From Amycolatopsis sp. FBCC-B4732 (GTDB taxonomy: Bacteria; Actinomycetota; Actinomycetes; Mycobacteriales; Pseudonocardiaceae): 64,000 nucleotides of DNA. Where the stretch lies: assembly GCF_023008405.1 (NCBI RefSeq), contig NZ_CP095376.1:5728001-5792000 (forward strand). Reading direction: 5' to 3'. Under the pieces are notes generated by a model. It did not search any database and was not told the origin of the DNA. It saw only the letters and a program-made list of their open reading frames with translations. How positions within the stretch are numbered: the stretch's first letter is position 1; each line of letters starts with the position of its first letter. Positions 54,578-63,258 of the stretch are shown one piece after another. The position numbers and the translations under genes are program-made.

Positions 54578-54582
54578 TGGCC
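54558..54582 (-). terminator. lgt terminator hairpin
   Basis: On the minus strand GCCATG-GGGG pairs with CCCC-CATGGC (small internal bulge, 3-nt loop) starting about 5 nt after the lgt stop; it overlaps the inverted short repeat. Confidence 0.6.
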
Positions 54583-54586
54583 ACGG

Positions 54587-55612
54587 TCAGCTCTCGTCGG
54601 TCTTCTTGGGCTCTTCGGCCGGGGCTTCGTCGGCGGGCTTCTCCGCGGCCGGGGCCTCGGCCGCCACCTTCGCGTGCTCGGGCTCCCCGTCCGCCGGGGA
54701 AGCGTCGTCGACCGGCACCTCGTCCGGCCCGGGCGCGTCCTTGCTCACCAGCGTCTCCGGCAGCTCCCGCGGGCCCCGCTTCCCGGCCAGCACGAAGTAC
54801 ACCACCGCCGCGGCGAACAGCAGGATCGACGTCCACACGTTCACCCGCAGGCCGAGGATGTGGTTCGCGGTGTCGGTCCGCATCATCTCGATCCAGCCGC
54901 GGCCGACCGTGTAGCCGGCGACGTACAGCGCGAACGCCCGCCCGTGCCCGAGCTTGAAGCGCCGGTCCGCCCAGACGACCAGCAGCGCGACCAGCAGGTT
55001 CCAGATCAGCTCGTACAGGAACGTCGGGTGGACCGGGCTCTCCGGCAGCGGGATGTGGTCGATCGCGACGCCGTTGAGCAGATTGCTCGGGTCGTCGATG
55101 TTGATCCGCTGGTAGACCTCCAGGCCCCACGGCAGGTCGGTGTGCGCGCCGTAGAGCTCCTGGTTGAAGTAGTTGCCGATGCGGCCGATGGCCTGCGCGA
55201 CGACGATGCCCGGGGCGATCGCGTCCGCCATCGCCGGCAGCGGGATGCCCTTGCGGCGGCACGCGATGAGCGCGCCCACCGCGCCGAGGGCGATGGCGCC
55301 CCAGATGCCGAGGCCGCCGTCCCAGATCGCGAACGCGTTCCAGGGGTTCTTGCCCTCGGTGAAGTACAGCTCGGGGTCGGTGATCACGTGGTACAACCGG
55401 CCGCCGACCAGGCCGAACGGCACCGCGAACACCGCGATGTCGATCACCGTGCCCTTGGTGCCGCCGCGGGCGGCCCAGCGCCGTTCGCCCCACCAGATCG
55501 CCACGATGATGCCGGCGATGATGCACAGGGCGTACGCGCGGAGCGGGATCGGTCCCAGGTGCCAGACCCCCCGGTCGGGACTGGGGATCGTCGCGAGGTA
55601 GGCGCTCATCAC
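54587..55612 (-). CDS. lgt: Prolipoprotein diacylglyceryl transferase
   Basis: 341 residues with seven membrane helices and the Lgt signature GRIGNYFNQELYG; HPTFLYEL also conserved. Transfers diacylglycerol from phosphatidylglycerol to the lipobox Cys of prelipoproteins. A ~55-residue acidic Ala/Glu/Pro tail extends past the last helix, common in actinobacteria. Starts at ATG 55612 or the next ATG 55609; only 15 bp after the M20 gene, so likely co-transcribed with it. In many actinobacteria lgt follows trpA directly; here 7 kb intervenes. Confidence 0.95.
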   Translation of the reverse strand: MMSAYLATIPSPDRGVWHLGPIPLRAYALCIIAGIIVAIWWGERRWAARGGTKGTVIDIAVFAVPFGLVGGRLYHVITDPELYFTEGKNPWNAFAIWDGGLGIWGAIALGAVGALIACRRKGIPLPAMADAIAPGIVVAQAIGRIGNYFNQELYGAHTDLPWGLEVYQRINIDDPSNLLNGVAIDHIPLPESPVHPTFLYELIWNLLVALLVVWADRRFKLGHGRAFALYVAGYTVGRGWIEMMRTDTANHILGLRVNVWTSILLFAAAVVYFVLAGKRGPRELPETLVSKDAPGPDEVPVDDASPADGEPEHAKVAAEAPAAEKPADEAPAEEPKKTDES

Positions 55613-55627
55613 GCGGCCACCGTAGCG

Positions 55628-56797
55628 CTACCGGCCCGGACCATCCAAGGCGGCCAGGTAGCCCGCCACCAGCGCGTGCGCGACGTGGGTGACGGCTTCG
55701 TCGCGCGGGAGGAAGCGTTCGTCGTGCAGGCTGGGCACGCCCGCGGTGTCGCCGAGGCCGACGAAGAGCATCAGCCCGCGGGTCGCGCCGCCGCAGTAGT
55801 GGGCGAAATCGTCGGCGCCGAAGGACCGGAACTGGTCGTCGACGGCGAAGCCCGCGTGGCTCAGCCAGCGCTGGGCTCCGGTCGCCAGCGCGGCGTCGTT
55901 GTCCAGCACCGGCTCGCACGGGCTGATCTCCAGCTCGGCCGTGCAGCCGTGCGCCCGCGCGGTGCCGTGCACGATGTCGGCGAGCGCCTCCAGCGCGCGG
56001 TCTCGGTCCTTCTCGCGCATCAGGCGCAGCGAGCCGAACGCGGTCGCGCTGTTCGGGACGACGTTGGCCGCCGCGCCCGCCTGGATCCGGCCGACCGAGC
56101 AGACCGCGCCGAACACCGGGTCGATCCGGCGCGACGCGAGCTGCTGCAGGCTCACGACCAGCTGCGACAGCGCCAGGATCGGATCGCGCAACAGGTGCGG
56201 GTAGCCGGCGTGGCCGCCCTGGCCGTGCAGGGTCACCTCGAACTCGTCGGTGGACGCGTTCACCGGGCCGGGCACCGCGGCGACGACGCCGTGCGCGATC
56301 CGCGGCTGGACGTGCGCGCCGATCACCGCGTCCACGCCGTGCTCGGCCAGCACCCCGGACTCGACGATGTCGACCGCGCCGGGCGGCGACGTCTCCTCGC
56401 GCGGCTGCAGCAGCGCCAGGATCGGCCGCGGCACGCCGGCGCGCACCGCCGCGCGGCCGACGGCGACCAGCGCGGCGAGGTGGACGTCGTGGCCGCACGC
56501 GTGCATCAGCTCGTTGCCCGACGCCCACGGCACGCGGGTGCCCTCCAGCACCGGGAGGGCGTCGAGCTCGGCCCGCAGCGCCACCGCCGGGCCGTCGCCG
56601 CCGGGCAGCGGGATGGCGCGGCCGGTCTTGGCGACGCGGATCCCGTCCCCGGCGCCGAGCGCCTCGGCGACCAGGCGGGCGGTGTCCTCTTCGTCGCCGG
56701 AACCGCGCGGGTCGGCGTGCACCGCGTGCCGCAGCTCGACGGCGGCGGGCAGTTCGTCGGCGATCGCCCGCGTCCACCGGGCCCACAGGTCACTCAC
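55628..56797 (-). CDS. M20 family amidohydrolase/peptidase
   Basis: 389 residues of the M20D/IAA-amidohydrolase-like group: metal-binding MHACGHDVHLAAL, the catalytic Glu region PREETSPPGA and dimerisation-domain GGHAGYPH. Cleaves N-acyl amino acids or small amides. GTG 56797 overlaps the amidohydrolase stop by 4 bp, making a coupled permease-amidohydrolase-M20 operon. Confidence 0.9.
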   Translation of the reverse strand: MSDLWARWTRAIADELPAAVELRHAVHADPRGSGDEEDTARLVAEALGAGDGIRVAKTGRAIPLPGGDGPAVALRAELDALPVLEGTRVPWASGNELMHACGHDVHLAALVAVGRAAVRAGVPRPILALLQPREETSPPGAVDIVESGVLAEHGVDAVIGAHVQPRIAHGVVAAVPGPVNASTDEFEVTLHGQGGHAGYPHLLRDPILALSQLVVSLQQLASRRIDPVFGAVCSVGRIQAGAAANVVPNSATAFGSLRLMREKDRDRALEALADIVHGTARAHGCTAELEISPCEPVLDNDAALATGAQRWLSHAGFAVDDQFRSFGADDFAHYCGGATRGLMLFVGLGDTAGVPSLHDERFLPRDEAVTHVAHALVAGYLAALDGPGR

Positions 56798-57918
56798 ACG
56801 TGCTCCAAGCGGTAGATCCTCTGCGCGTTCTCGTGCCCCACCAAAGCACACAGCCGCACGGCGTCCACTTCGGACACCGCGTCCGCGTCGAGCGCGGCAC
56901 GCACGAAGTCGGACAGACCTCGCCGGAACAGGGCCGTGCCCAGGTGGTACAGCTCGGCCAGGCCGAACGCGTCGGTCGAGAAGAGGACCTTCCCGAACGG
57001 CGCGACCTCCAGCAGCTCGGCCAGGATCGCCGGCGCCCGGAACCCCGCGTTGTGCGTGATGAGCCCGGCGTCCACGAACACGTGCTCGAAGACCTGCGCC
57101 AGATACGCGGCGCCCCGGTGGAAGGGGTAGTTGTGCAGCAGCAGGATCGGCACGCCGAGGTCGCGGGTGGCCCGCAGCAGCCCGGTGAGCAGGAGCGGGT
57201 CGCAGCGGTGCAGGTCGACGTCGGAGTCGCCGTAGCCGACGTGGAACTGCACCGGCAGGCCCAGGTCGAGGCCGGTGAACACGAGGTGCCGGTGCAGCAC
57301 CTCGTCGGCCAGGCGCGGGTTCCCGCCGCGCAGCCAGCGTCCCGCCGCGGCCGCCACCTCCGAGGGCGACGGCCGCTCCCCCGCCAGTTCGAGGCCGACG
57401 CGGTAGGCGGCGATCGACTTGAGCCCGACGGCGGTCTTCGCGCGTTTCCCCAGCTCGTCGGCGAAGGCGGCGGCGAACCCTTCGGCGGTGGTCCCGCCGA
57501 TGACGGCCTCGGCGACCTGTTCCAGCCGGACGACGTCGTGCGCACGGGTGCCCGCGAGCGCGGCGAACTCCGGTGTCGTGGTCACCGGCTCCGGCAGGAA
57601 TCCGCCGTCCAGGAGGAAGCCGGTGGTGCCGGTGGCGCGCAGGAACCGCCGCGCCACCTCGGCCGCGCCCAGTTCGGCGCGGCGTTCGAGGTAGGCGTCG
57701 GCGTCCACGTGCTTCGGCAGGTCGAGGACGGGCGCACAGCGTTCGCGCACGGCCAGCCCGATCAGCGAGTCGAACAGGCTCGTGCCGAGCGGCGAGCGCG
57801 CGTCGGCCTCGGTCAGCATCCCTTCGAAGTCCGCGCGGGTCACGTCCCGGGTGACGAGGCCGTGGCAGTGGTGGTCCACCAGCGGCAGGTCCGCGACGAA
57901 CGGGAGCAGGTCGGTCAT
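56794..57918 (-). CDS. FluG-type amidohydrolase
   Basis: 374 residues of the amidohydrolase-2 superfamily: metal site DHHCHG (His17-x-His19), later QFHVGYGDSD, LLLHNYPFHRG and STDAFG as the remaining ligands. This resembles the N-terminal half of fungal FluG and plant NodGS, where it is fused to a glutamine-synthetase domain; here such a domain is encoded separately at 59399-60757. Suggested role: hydrolysis of a gamma-glutamyl product (inference). Confidence 0.82.
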   Translation of the reverse strand: MTDLLPFVADLPLVDHHCHGLVTRDVTRADFEGMLTEADARSPLGTSLFDSLIGLAVRERCAPVLDLPKHVDADAYLERRAELGAAEVARRFLRATGTTGFLLDGGFLPEPVTTTPEFAALAGTRAHDVVRLEQVAEAVIGGTTAEGFAAAFADELGKRAKTAVGLKSIAAYRVGLELAGERPSPSEVAAAAGRWLRGGNPRLADEVLHRHLVFTGLDLGLPVQFHVGYGDSDVDLHRCDPLLLTGLLRATRDLGVPILLLHNYPFHRGAAYLAQVFEHVFVDAGLITHNAGFRAPAILAELLEVAPFGKVLFSTDAFGLAELYHLGTALFRRGLSDFVRAALDADAVSEVDAVRLCALVGHENAQRIYRLEHV

Positions 57919-59348
57919 GCGCCTCCGTCCACGGTGGTCAGCCTTTCCCCCACCCTACGAGCGTAGGCGGGCGCCGACAGCACCAAGATCACCGCGAGCA
58001 CCAGCACGGCCGCCGCGGCCACCGGGAACCAGCGCGCCGGTCCCCCGGCCGGGTAAGGCACCACGTTGACGTAGACGGTGTACCCGAGGACGGCGAGCGC
58101 GCCGAGCGGGAACACCAGGTGCCACCCCGGCACGCGCATGCGGCGCTTCACGAACAGCAGCAGGATCGCGCCGACCGTCGTGAGCAGGTAGGTCACCAGC
58201 AGGATCAGCGTCCCGATCGAGCCCGACCAGGCGAAGGTGTCCGCCGCGGTGGCGCCGAAGGCCAGCGCGCACACCAGGGTGATCAGCGCCGCCGCGCCGG
58301 TCACCGCGCCGACGGCGACCACCGGCGTGCCGCGGCTCGACGTCCGGCCGATGCCGCGTCCGCCGACGGCGTCCCGCCCCAAGGCGTACAGGAGCCGCGA
58401 ACCGCCGACCACGCAGGCGAGGCAGCAGCCGAACGCGCTGATCGCGGCGCCGACGCTGATCACGTCGCCGACCCAGGCACCGGCGTAGCGGCTGCCGAGG
58501 TCGCCGAGCAGGGACGGCGAGTCGTGGAACGCGGCCGCGTCGGTGCCGAACGCCATCATCTCGACGGCGGTGACCACGACGAAGTAGCCGCCGCCGAAGA
58601 TCGCGGTGCCGAGGATCGCGCGCGGGATGTTCCGCTTCGGGTCGTGCGTCTCCTCGCCGAGCGTGGCCGCGGCCTCGAAGCCGGCGAAGGACAGGAAGCC
58701 GAACACCGCGCCGAGGAAGACGCCGGACAGGCCGGTTTCCGGCACGAAGACGTCCAGGGTGAACCGGGCGCCGCCGGGGGCGTTCCCGGCCAGCAGGCGC
58801 ACCAGGATCACCACCGTGACCAGCAGGATCACCGCGATCGTCGCACCTTCCACGGCGAGCAGCGTGCTCGTGCCGCGGCGGGCGGGCAGCACCGCCAGCA
58901 GCCAGGCGCCGGCGAGCGCGACGGCCGTGAGCACGAACGGGCCCCAGGACGGCGGATCGGGCCAGATCCCCGTCTGCGTCAGGAAAGCCGTGCCGAGCGT
59001 GCCCGCGGCCGAGCTCGTGACGACGGCGTAGAACGTGTACGTGCCGAGCAGGCCGATGCCGGAGACGACGCCGGCGCGCGGGCCGAGGGTGGCGCCGACG
59101 AAGGCGTACACCGAACCGGCGTGCTGGTAGTGGCGGCAGAGCTTGACGAAGCCGTACGCGACCAGCAGCACGCCGACCGCGGAAAGCAGGAAGGCGAGGG
59201 GGACGGCGCGGCCGGCGGCGGCCGCGGTCTGCTGGGGGTTGATGTTCGCGGCCATGCTGGGCGCCATCAACGCCACGGACAGGCCGACGGCCTGCCAGAC
59301 GGAGAGGGTGCGGCGCAGCCCTGGACGGGTTTCGACGGTGTCTGACAC
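57915..59348 (-). CDS. APC family amino acid/amine permease
   Basis: 477 residues, about 12 helices, with SVWQAVGLSVALMAPSMAANINPQQ at TM1 and GFLSFAGFEAAATLGEET, hallmarks of the amino acid-polyamine-organocation superfamily. Probably imports the amine or amino acid processed by neighbouring enzymes. GTG 59348 follows GAGGTGG; its stop overlaps the amidohydrolase start (ATGA). Diverges from the ligase gene with only 50 bp between. Confidence 0.9.
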   Translation of the reverse strand: MSDTVETRPGLRRTLSVWQAVGLSVALMAPSMAANINPQQTAAAAGRAVPLAFLLSAVGVLLVAYGFVKLCRHYQHAGSVYAFVGATLGPRAGVVSGIGLLGTYTFYAVVTSSAAGTLGTAFLTQTGIWPDPPSWGPFVLTAVALAGAWLLAVLPARRGTSTLLAVEGATIAVILLVTVVILVRLLAGNAPGGARFTLDVFVPETGLSGVFLGAVFGFLSFAGFEAAATLGEETHDPKRNIPRAILGTAIFGGGYFVVVTAVEMMAFGTDAAAFHDSPSLLGDLGSRYAGAWVGDVISVGAAISAFGCCLACVVGGSRLLYALGRDAVGGRGIGRTSSRGTPVVAVGAVTGAAALITLVCALAFGATAADTFAWSGSIGTLILLVTYLLTTVGAILLLFVKRRMRVPGWHLVFPLGALAVLGYTVYVNVVPYPAGGPARWFPVAAAAVLVLAVILVLSAPAYARRVGERLTTVDGGA

Positions 59349-59398
59349 GATCTCCACCTCGTTTCTCAAGACGAACAGTGAACAACGACGGGAGCGGG

Positions 59399-60757
59399 AT
59401 GAGCCAGCTCGATCGGGCAGAACTCGCGCAGCAGGGCGCGATCCGGGCCGACGGCCTGCGCGCGGCCGGCGTGGAGCTGGTCGCGCTGACCTTCGTGGAC
59501 AACAGCGGCATCGCCCGGGTCAAGGCCGTCCCGGTGGACCGGCTGTGGTCGGCGGCGGCGTGGGGCGTCGGCGCGTCGAACTCGTTCGACTTCTTCCTGG
59601 CCACCGACGACATCGTGGGCGGCACGTACTCGCGCGGCCCGGTCGGCGACCTGCGGCTGCACCCGGACCTCGACGCGCTGGTGCCGCTGGCGGCGCAGCC
59701 GGGCTGGGCGTGGGCGCCGGTCCGGAAGTACGACACCGAGGGCGAGCCGCACCCGCAGGACGCGCGGGCGCTGGCCGCGGCCGCGACGACCGAGCTGGCC
59801 TCGCACGGTTACCGGGCACGGACGGCGTTCGAGCTCGAATGGGTGATCACCGCGGCCGACGCGCCGGACGACCCGCGCTCGGCCACCGCGGGCCCGGCCT
59901 ACGGCTACGCGCGGCTGTCCTCGCAGGCGGGCTACCTGCGCGCGCTCGTGTCGGCGTTGTCCGCGCAAGGCGTTGCGGTGGAACAGATCCACCCGGAATA
60001 CGCGGCGGGGCAGTTCGAGCTGTCGGTGGCGGCGGACGACCCCGTGCGCGCGGCCGACGTCGCGGTGCTGACGCGGGAGACGATCCGGGCGGTCAGCGGG
60101 CAGCACGGGCTGCGGGCCTCGTTCACACCGAAGTTCGCACCGGGCGGCGTCGGCAACGGCGGCCACGTCCACCTGAGCGTCTGGGACGGCGACCGCAACC
60201 TGTGCTCCGGCGGCGACGGTCCCTTCGGGCTGACGCAGACGGCGGAGGCGTTCGGCGCCGGGATCCTCTCCCGGCTGCCGGCGCTGCTGGCGATCGGCGC
60301 GCCCTCGGTGGTGAGCTACCTGAGGCTGGAGCCGCACCACTGGGCGGGTGTGTTCAGCGCGTGGGGCCTGGAGAATCGCGAGGCACCGCTGCGGCTGGTG
60401 CAGGGCCCGGCCGGCCAGCGCGAGCGGACGGCGAACTTCGAGGTCAAGTGCTTCGACCTGACGGCGAACCCGTACCTGGTGGTGGCGGCGCTGCTGTTCG
60501 CGGGACTGGCGGGCGTTTCGGCGTCGGCGTCACTGCCGGAACCGGTGGACGTCGATCCGGGAACGCTCCCGTCGGCGACGCGCCTGCCGACGTCGCTGGC
60601 GGACGCGGTGACGGCGTTCGAAGCGGATTCGGTGCTGACGTCGGCGTTCGGCCCGGAGCTGGCGACGACGCTGATGGACGTCCGCCGCGGCGAAATCGAC
60701 CGGCTCGGTTCGCTGCCGCCGGAGGAGCTGTGCGCGGTGATGCGGTACCTACATTGA
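59399..60757 (+). CDS. Glutamine-synthetase-like gamma-glutamyl ligase
   Basis: 452 residues of the class I-like GS fold: VDNSGIARVKAVP N-terminus, FELEWVI (metal Glu), GNGGHVHLSVW (ATP/metal loop) and FEVKCFDLTANPYL, where usual GS carries an Arg-rich R-x-E-x-R motif. The changes match FluG-type and amine-specific GS-like enzymes rather than primary GlnA. Start ATG 59399 with GGGAG 6 nt upstream. Likely gamma-glutamylates the compound imported by the adjacent APC permease (inference). Confidence 0.83.
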   Translation: MSQLDRAELAQQGAIRADGLRAAGVELVALTFVDNSGIARVKAVPVDRLWSAAAWGVGASNSFDFFLATDDIVGGTYSRGPVGDLRLHPDLDALVPLAAQPGWAWAPVRKYDTEGEPHPQDARALAAAATTELASHGYRARTAFELEWVITAADAPDDPRSATAGPAYGYARLSSQAGYLRALVSALSAQGVAVEQIHPEYAAGQFELSVAADDPVRAADVAVLTRETIRAVSGQHGLRASFTPKFAPGGVGNGGHVHLSVWDGDRNLCSGGDGPFGLTQTAEAFGAGILSRLPALLAIGAPSVVSYLRLEPHHWAGVFSAWGLENREAPLRLVQGPAGQRERTANFEVKCFDLTANPYLVVAALLFAGLAGVSASASLPEPVDVDPGTLPSATRLPTSLADAVTAFEADSVLTSAFGPELATTLMDVRRGEIDRLGSLPPEELCAVMRYLH

Positions 60758-61405
60758 GGCTTTCACCTCGTCCCGCAGCTGCGGCAGCTTGGCGTAGAGG
60801 CGGTCGCCGGGGCACTCGGTGTTGTAGAAGTCGCGGTGGCCTTTGATTTCGTCCACGGGGATGCCGTACTGGCGGCAGACGTGGGCGCAGAAGACGACGA
60901 GCGCCGCCCACTGCGCTTCGGGTGGCTCGACGCTGGTGTAGGTGCCTTCGTTTTCGATGCCGATGGCGTTGGTGTTCTGCCCGGGGCAGTGCGCGCCCTG
61001 GATCATGGTGGTGCGGCCGCGCAGGGCGTCGAGACTGCCGTGCCGCCCTTCGAGCCGGTACCCGCCGCGGCTGACGGTGAAGTGCTGGCCGGTGTCGGAC
61101 CAGCCGTTGTTGTCCATGTGGTCGTGCTGGTCGTCGCGGGCGACCTGGAAGGCGTGGGCGCGGGAGTAGTCGGTGCTGTTGGCGCTCGCGATGTGGTGGA
61201 TGAGGATGCGGTTCGCGGGATGGTCGAGCGTGGTGAGGGCATCGGCGGGCGGCCGCGCACCCCACTCGGCACAGCTGTAGACCCGCGGTTCGGTCGCTGC
61301 TTCCGCTGCACGGGGTATCGCGAGCCCGGCTGCTCCCGCGGCAGCGACACCCGCGACGCCGCGGAGGAACGTGCGTCGCGGGAGGTGTCCTAAGTCGAAG
61401 TCCAT
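60749..61405 (-). CDS. Tat-exported N-acetylmuramoyl-L-alanine amidase (PGRP)
   Basis: 218 residues. RRTFLRG (10-16) followed by a hydrophobic stretch is a twin-arginine signal. The mature part is an amidase-2/PGRP domain with His ligands in LIHHIASAN and GHRDFYNTECPGD (His and Cys ligands). Cleaves the amide bond between muramic acid and peptide in the cell wall. Start ATG 61405 with GGGAGAG upstream. Its end overlaps the ligase gene by 9 bp, convergently. Confidence 0.9.
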   Translation of the reverse strand: MDFDLGHLPRRTFLRGVAGVAAAGAAGLAIPRAAEAATEPRVYSCAEWGARPPADALTTLDHPANRILIHHIASANSTDYSRAHAFQVARDDQHDHMDNNGWSDTGQHFTVSRGGYRLEGRHGSLDALRGRTTMIQGAHCPGQNTNAIGIENEGTYTSVEPPEAQWAALVVFCAHVCRQYGIPVDEIKGHRDFYNTECPGDRLYAKLPQLRDEVKASM

Positions 61406-61451
61406 GGCGCGGACTCTCCCGCGGCGGCGTACAGCTTTCGTACAAAGCCCG

Positions 61452-62000
61452 TCAGAGGCGGAGGGTGGCCTCGAAGGGGCGGGTGAGGTGGAGTTCGCCG
61501 TTCTCGCTCTTGGCGATGAGCTCGTACTCGCCGCCTTGGAGCTCGAAAAGGGTGGCACCGACCGGTTCTTGCGGCTCGACCAGGAGGTAGAACGGGATCA
61601 GCGCCTCGGCGTAGATCGCGCGCTTGAGAATCCGGTCCTGCACCTTGGTCGATGGCGAGACGATTTCCGCTGCCAACAGGACATCACTCGCCGCGTAGGC
61701 GACGGTGTCAGCCCCGGGACGGTTGAGGATCACCAGGTCCGGGACCATCAGCCGCTGGCCTTCGAGGCGTACGTTCACGCCCGGCAGCAACTCCGTACCG
61801 CCCGGCAGCGCGAGCCCCAAGGCGAATTGGAGTTTCCCGAGAAGCCGTTGGTGTTCCAGCCCCGGCCACGGGCTCACGAGGAGTACCCCGTCAACGAGGT
61901 CGGTCCGGTGAAGCAGGGTTTGCTCCTCGGGCAGAGCGAGGACGTCGTCGACTGTCCAACCGTCCGGTCGTGGCGGTGTCAAGAACGCGTTGTGGATCAT
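61452..62000 (-). CDS. Uma2 (DUF820) family protein
   Basis: 182 residues with the PD-(D/E)XK-like pattern MVPDLVIL (Asp88) and LAAEIVSPSTKVQDRILKRAIYAEALIPFYLLVEP (Glu112). Uma2 proteins are abundant in actinobacteria and cyanobacteria; nuclease activity is predicted from fold, biological role unclear. ATG 62000 has CATACT upstream and no Shine-Dalgarno. Confidence 0.85.
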   Translation of the reverse strand: MIHNAFLTPPRPDGWTVDDVLALPEEQTLLHRTDLVDGVLLVSPWPGLEHQRLLGKLQFALGLALPGGTELLPGVNVRLEGQRLMVPDLVILNRPGADTVAYAASDVLLAAEIVSPSTKVQDRILKRAIYAEALIPFYLLVEPQEPVGATLFELQGGEYELIAKSENGELHLTRPFEATLRL

Positions 62001-62052
62001 CACACGAGGAGTATGCGGACCACCACCGACAGTTCTGGAACAGGTGAGGGCG

Positions 62053-62433
62053 TCACGCCGGTGCGGCAGCCAGCTCCTCCGACCCGCTGTACAGCCGGAT
62101 CTTGAACCGGATGTGGTCCTGGTGCTCCTGCAACCGCGAGATCTGCGCCGCCACCCGCCGTTCGTGCTCGCGCAGGACCTCCACCCGCTCGTCGCGGGTC
62201 GCCTCGCCGGAGCGCAGCAGCTCCACGAACCGGAGCATCTCCGCCACCGGCATGCCCGTGTACCGCAGGCAGCGCAGGAGCTGCAGGAACTCCACATCCT
62301 GGTCGGTGAACACGCGCCGCCCGCCTGCCGTGCGGCCGACGTGGTGGAGCAGGCCGATGCGCTCGTAGTACCGCAGGGTGTCGATGGTGAAGCCGGTCTT
62401 TTCGGTCACCTGAGCCGGGGTGTAGGACGTCAC
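62053..62433 (-). CDS. MerR-family transcriptional regulator
   Basis: 126 residues: winged helix with KTGFTIDTLRYYERIGLL and GGRRVFTDQDVEFLQLLRCLRYTGMP, then an antiparallel coiled-coil helix. No C-terminal ligand domain and no metal-binding Cys cluster, as in small MerR proteins that respond to oxidative or carbonyl stress. GTG 62433 lies 14 nt from its own likely operator; the target gene is not evident nearby. Confidence 0.9.
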   Translation of the reverse strand: MTSYTPAQVTEKTGFTIDTLRYYERIGLLHHVGRTAGGRRVFTDQDVEFLQLLRCLRYTGMPVAEMLRFVELLRSGEATRDERVEVLREHERRVAAQISRLQEHQDHIRFKIRLYSGSEELAAAPA

Positions 62434-62447
62434 CGACCCAGCGTGAC

Positions 62448-62467
62448 ACCTGGAGCGCACTCCAGGT
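62448..62467. promoter_or_regulatory. MerR-type operator
   Basis: ACCTGGAGCGCACTCCAGGT, 8-bp perfect arms with 4-bp centre. On the minus strand TTGACC (-35) overlaps its right edge and CACGCT lies 19 nt on as a weak -10, the stretched spacing MerR proteins act on. It overlaps the trpA stop codon and points to the merR gene itself. Confidence 0.75.
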
Positions 62468-63258
62468 CAAGCGGTGGCGACCGCCCGGCGCACGCCTTCG
62501 GCCAGCTCGGCGGACAGCGCACGCACCCCGGAAGGACCTTCCGCCGCCGCCGTGACCAGGGCCGAGCCCACGATCACCGCGTCCGCGAACGACGCCACCT
62601 CGGCCGCCTGGTCGCCCGAACGGACGCCCAGGCCCACGCCGATCGGCAACGACGTGTGGGCCCGCGTGCGGCGGACCAGCTCCTCGGCACCCGCGCCGAC
62701 CTGGTCGCGCGCGCCGGTCACACCCATCACCGCGGTCGCGTAGATGAAGCCCGACGAGGCCGCCGCCGTGCGGGCGAGGCGCTCCTCCGACGACGAAGGC
62801 GCCACCAGGAACGTGCGGTCCAGGCCGTGCTCCTCCGACGCCGTCAGCCACGCCGAGGCTTCGTCCGGGATCAGGTCCGGCGTGATCAGGCCGAGGCCGC
62901 CCGCCGCCGCGAGGTCGCGGGCGAAGCGGTCGACGCCGTAGCGGTTGACCGGGTTCCAGTAAGTCATCACGACCGCGCGGCCGCCGCGGGAAGCGATCGA
63001 CTCGACGACCTCGAAGACGTGCTTGAGGCGGAAGCCGTTGTCCAGCGCCGTCACCGAGGCGGCTTGGATGGTCGGGCCGTCCATCACCGGGTCGGAGTAC
63101 GGGACGCCGACCTCGATCAGGTCCGCGCCGCCGTCCACGCACGCCGCGATCAGGTCCTTCGACCCGGCCACCGTGGGGAAGCCCGCCGGGAGGTAGCCGA
63201 CCAGCGCGGCCCGGCCCTCCGCGCGCGTTGTCGCGAAGAGGTCGTCCAGCCCGCTCAT
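62467..63258 (-). CDS. trpA: Tryptophan synthase alpha subunit
   Basis: 263 residues: [21 protein letters not shown] contains the catalytic Glu and Asp, and the phosphate-binding region [10 protein letters not shown] follows. Splits indole-3-glycerol phosphate to indole, which passes to TrpB. ATG overlaps the trpB stop by 4 bp. Confidence 0.97.
   Translation of the reverse strand: MSGLDDLFATTRAEGRAALVGYLPAGFPTVAGSKDLIAACVDGGADLIEVGVPYSDPVMDGPTIQAASVTALDNGFRLKHVFEVVESIASRGGRAVVMTYWNPVNRYGVDRFARDLAAAGGLGLITPDLIPDEASAWLTASEEHGLDRTFLVAPSSSEERLARTAAASSGFIYATAVMGVTGARDQVGAGAEELVRRTRAHTSLPIGVGLGVRSGDQAAEVASFADAVIVGSALVTAAAEGPSGVRALSAELAEGVRRAVATA

Noticed and set aside
54265..54586. tRNA or structured RNA gene in the repeat-rich gap
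   Set aside because: No cloverleaf, anticodon arm or CCA-like end can be drawn; the folds are simple palindromes.
61452..62297. A 281-codon frame joining the Uma2 gene to upstream sequence
   Set aside because: The upstream part is antisense-like Cys/Arg-rich shadow of merR; the Uma2 family start fits ATG 62000.
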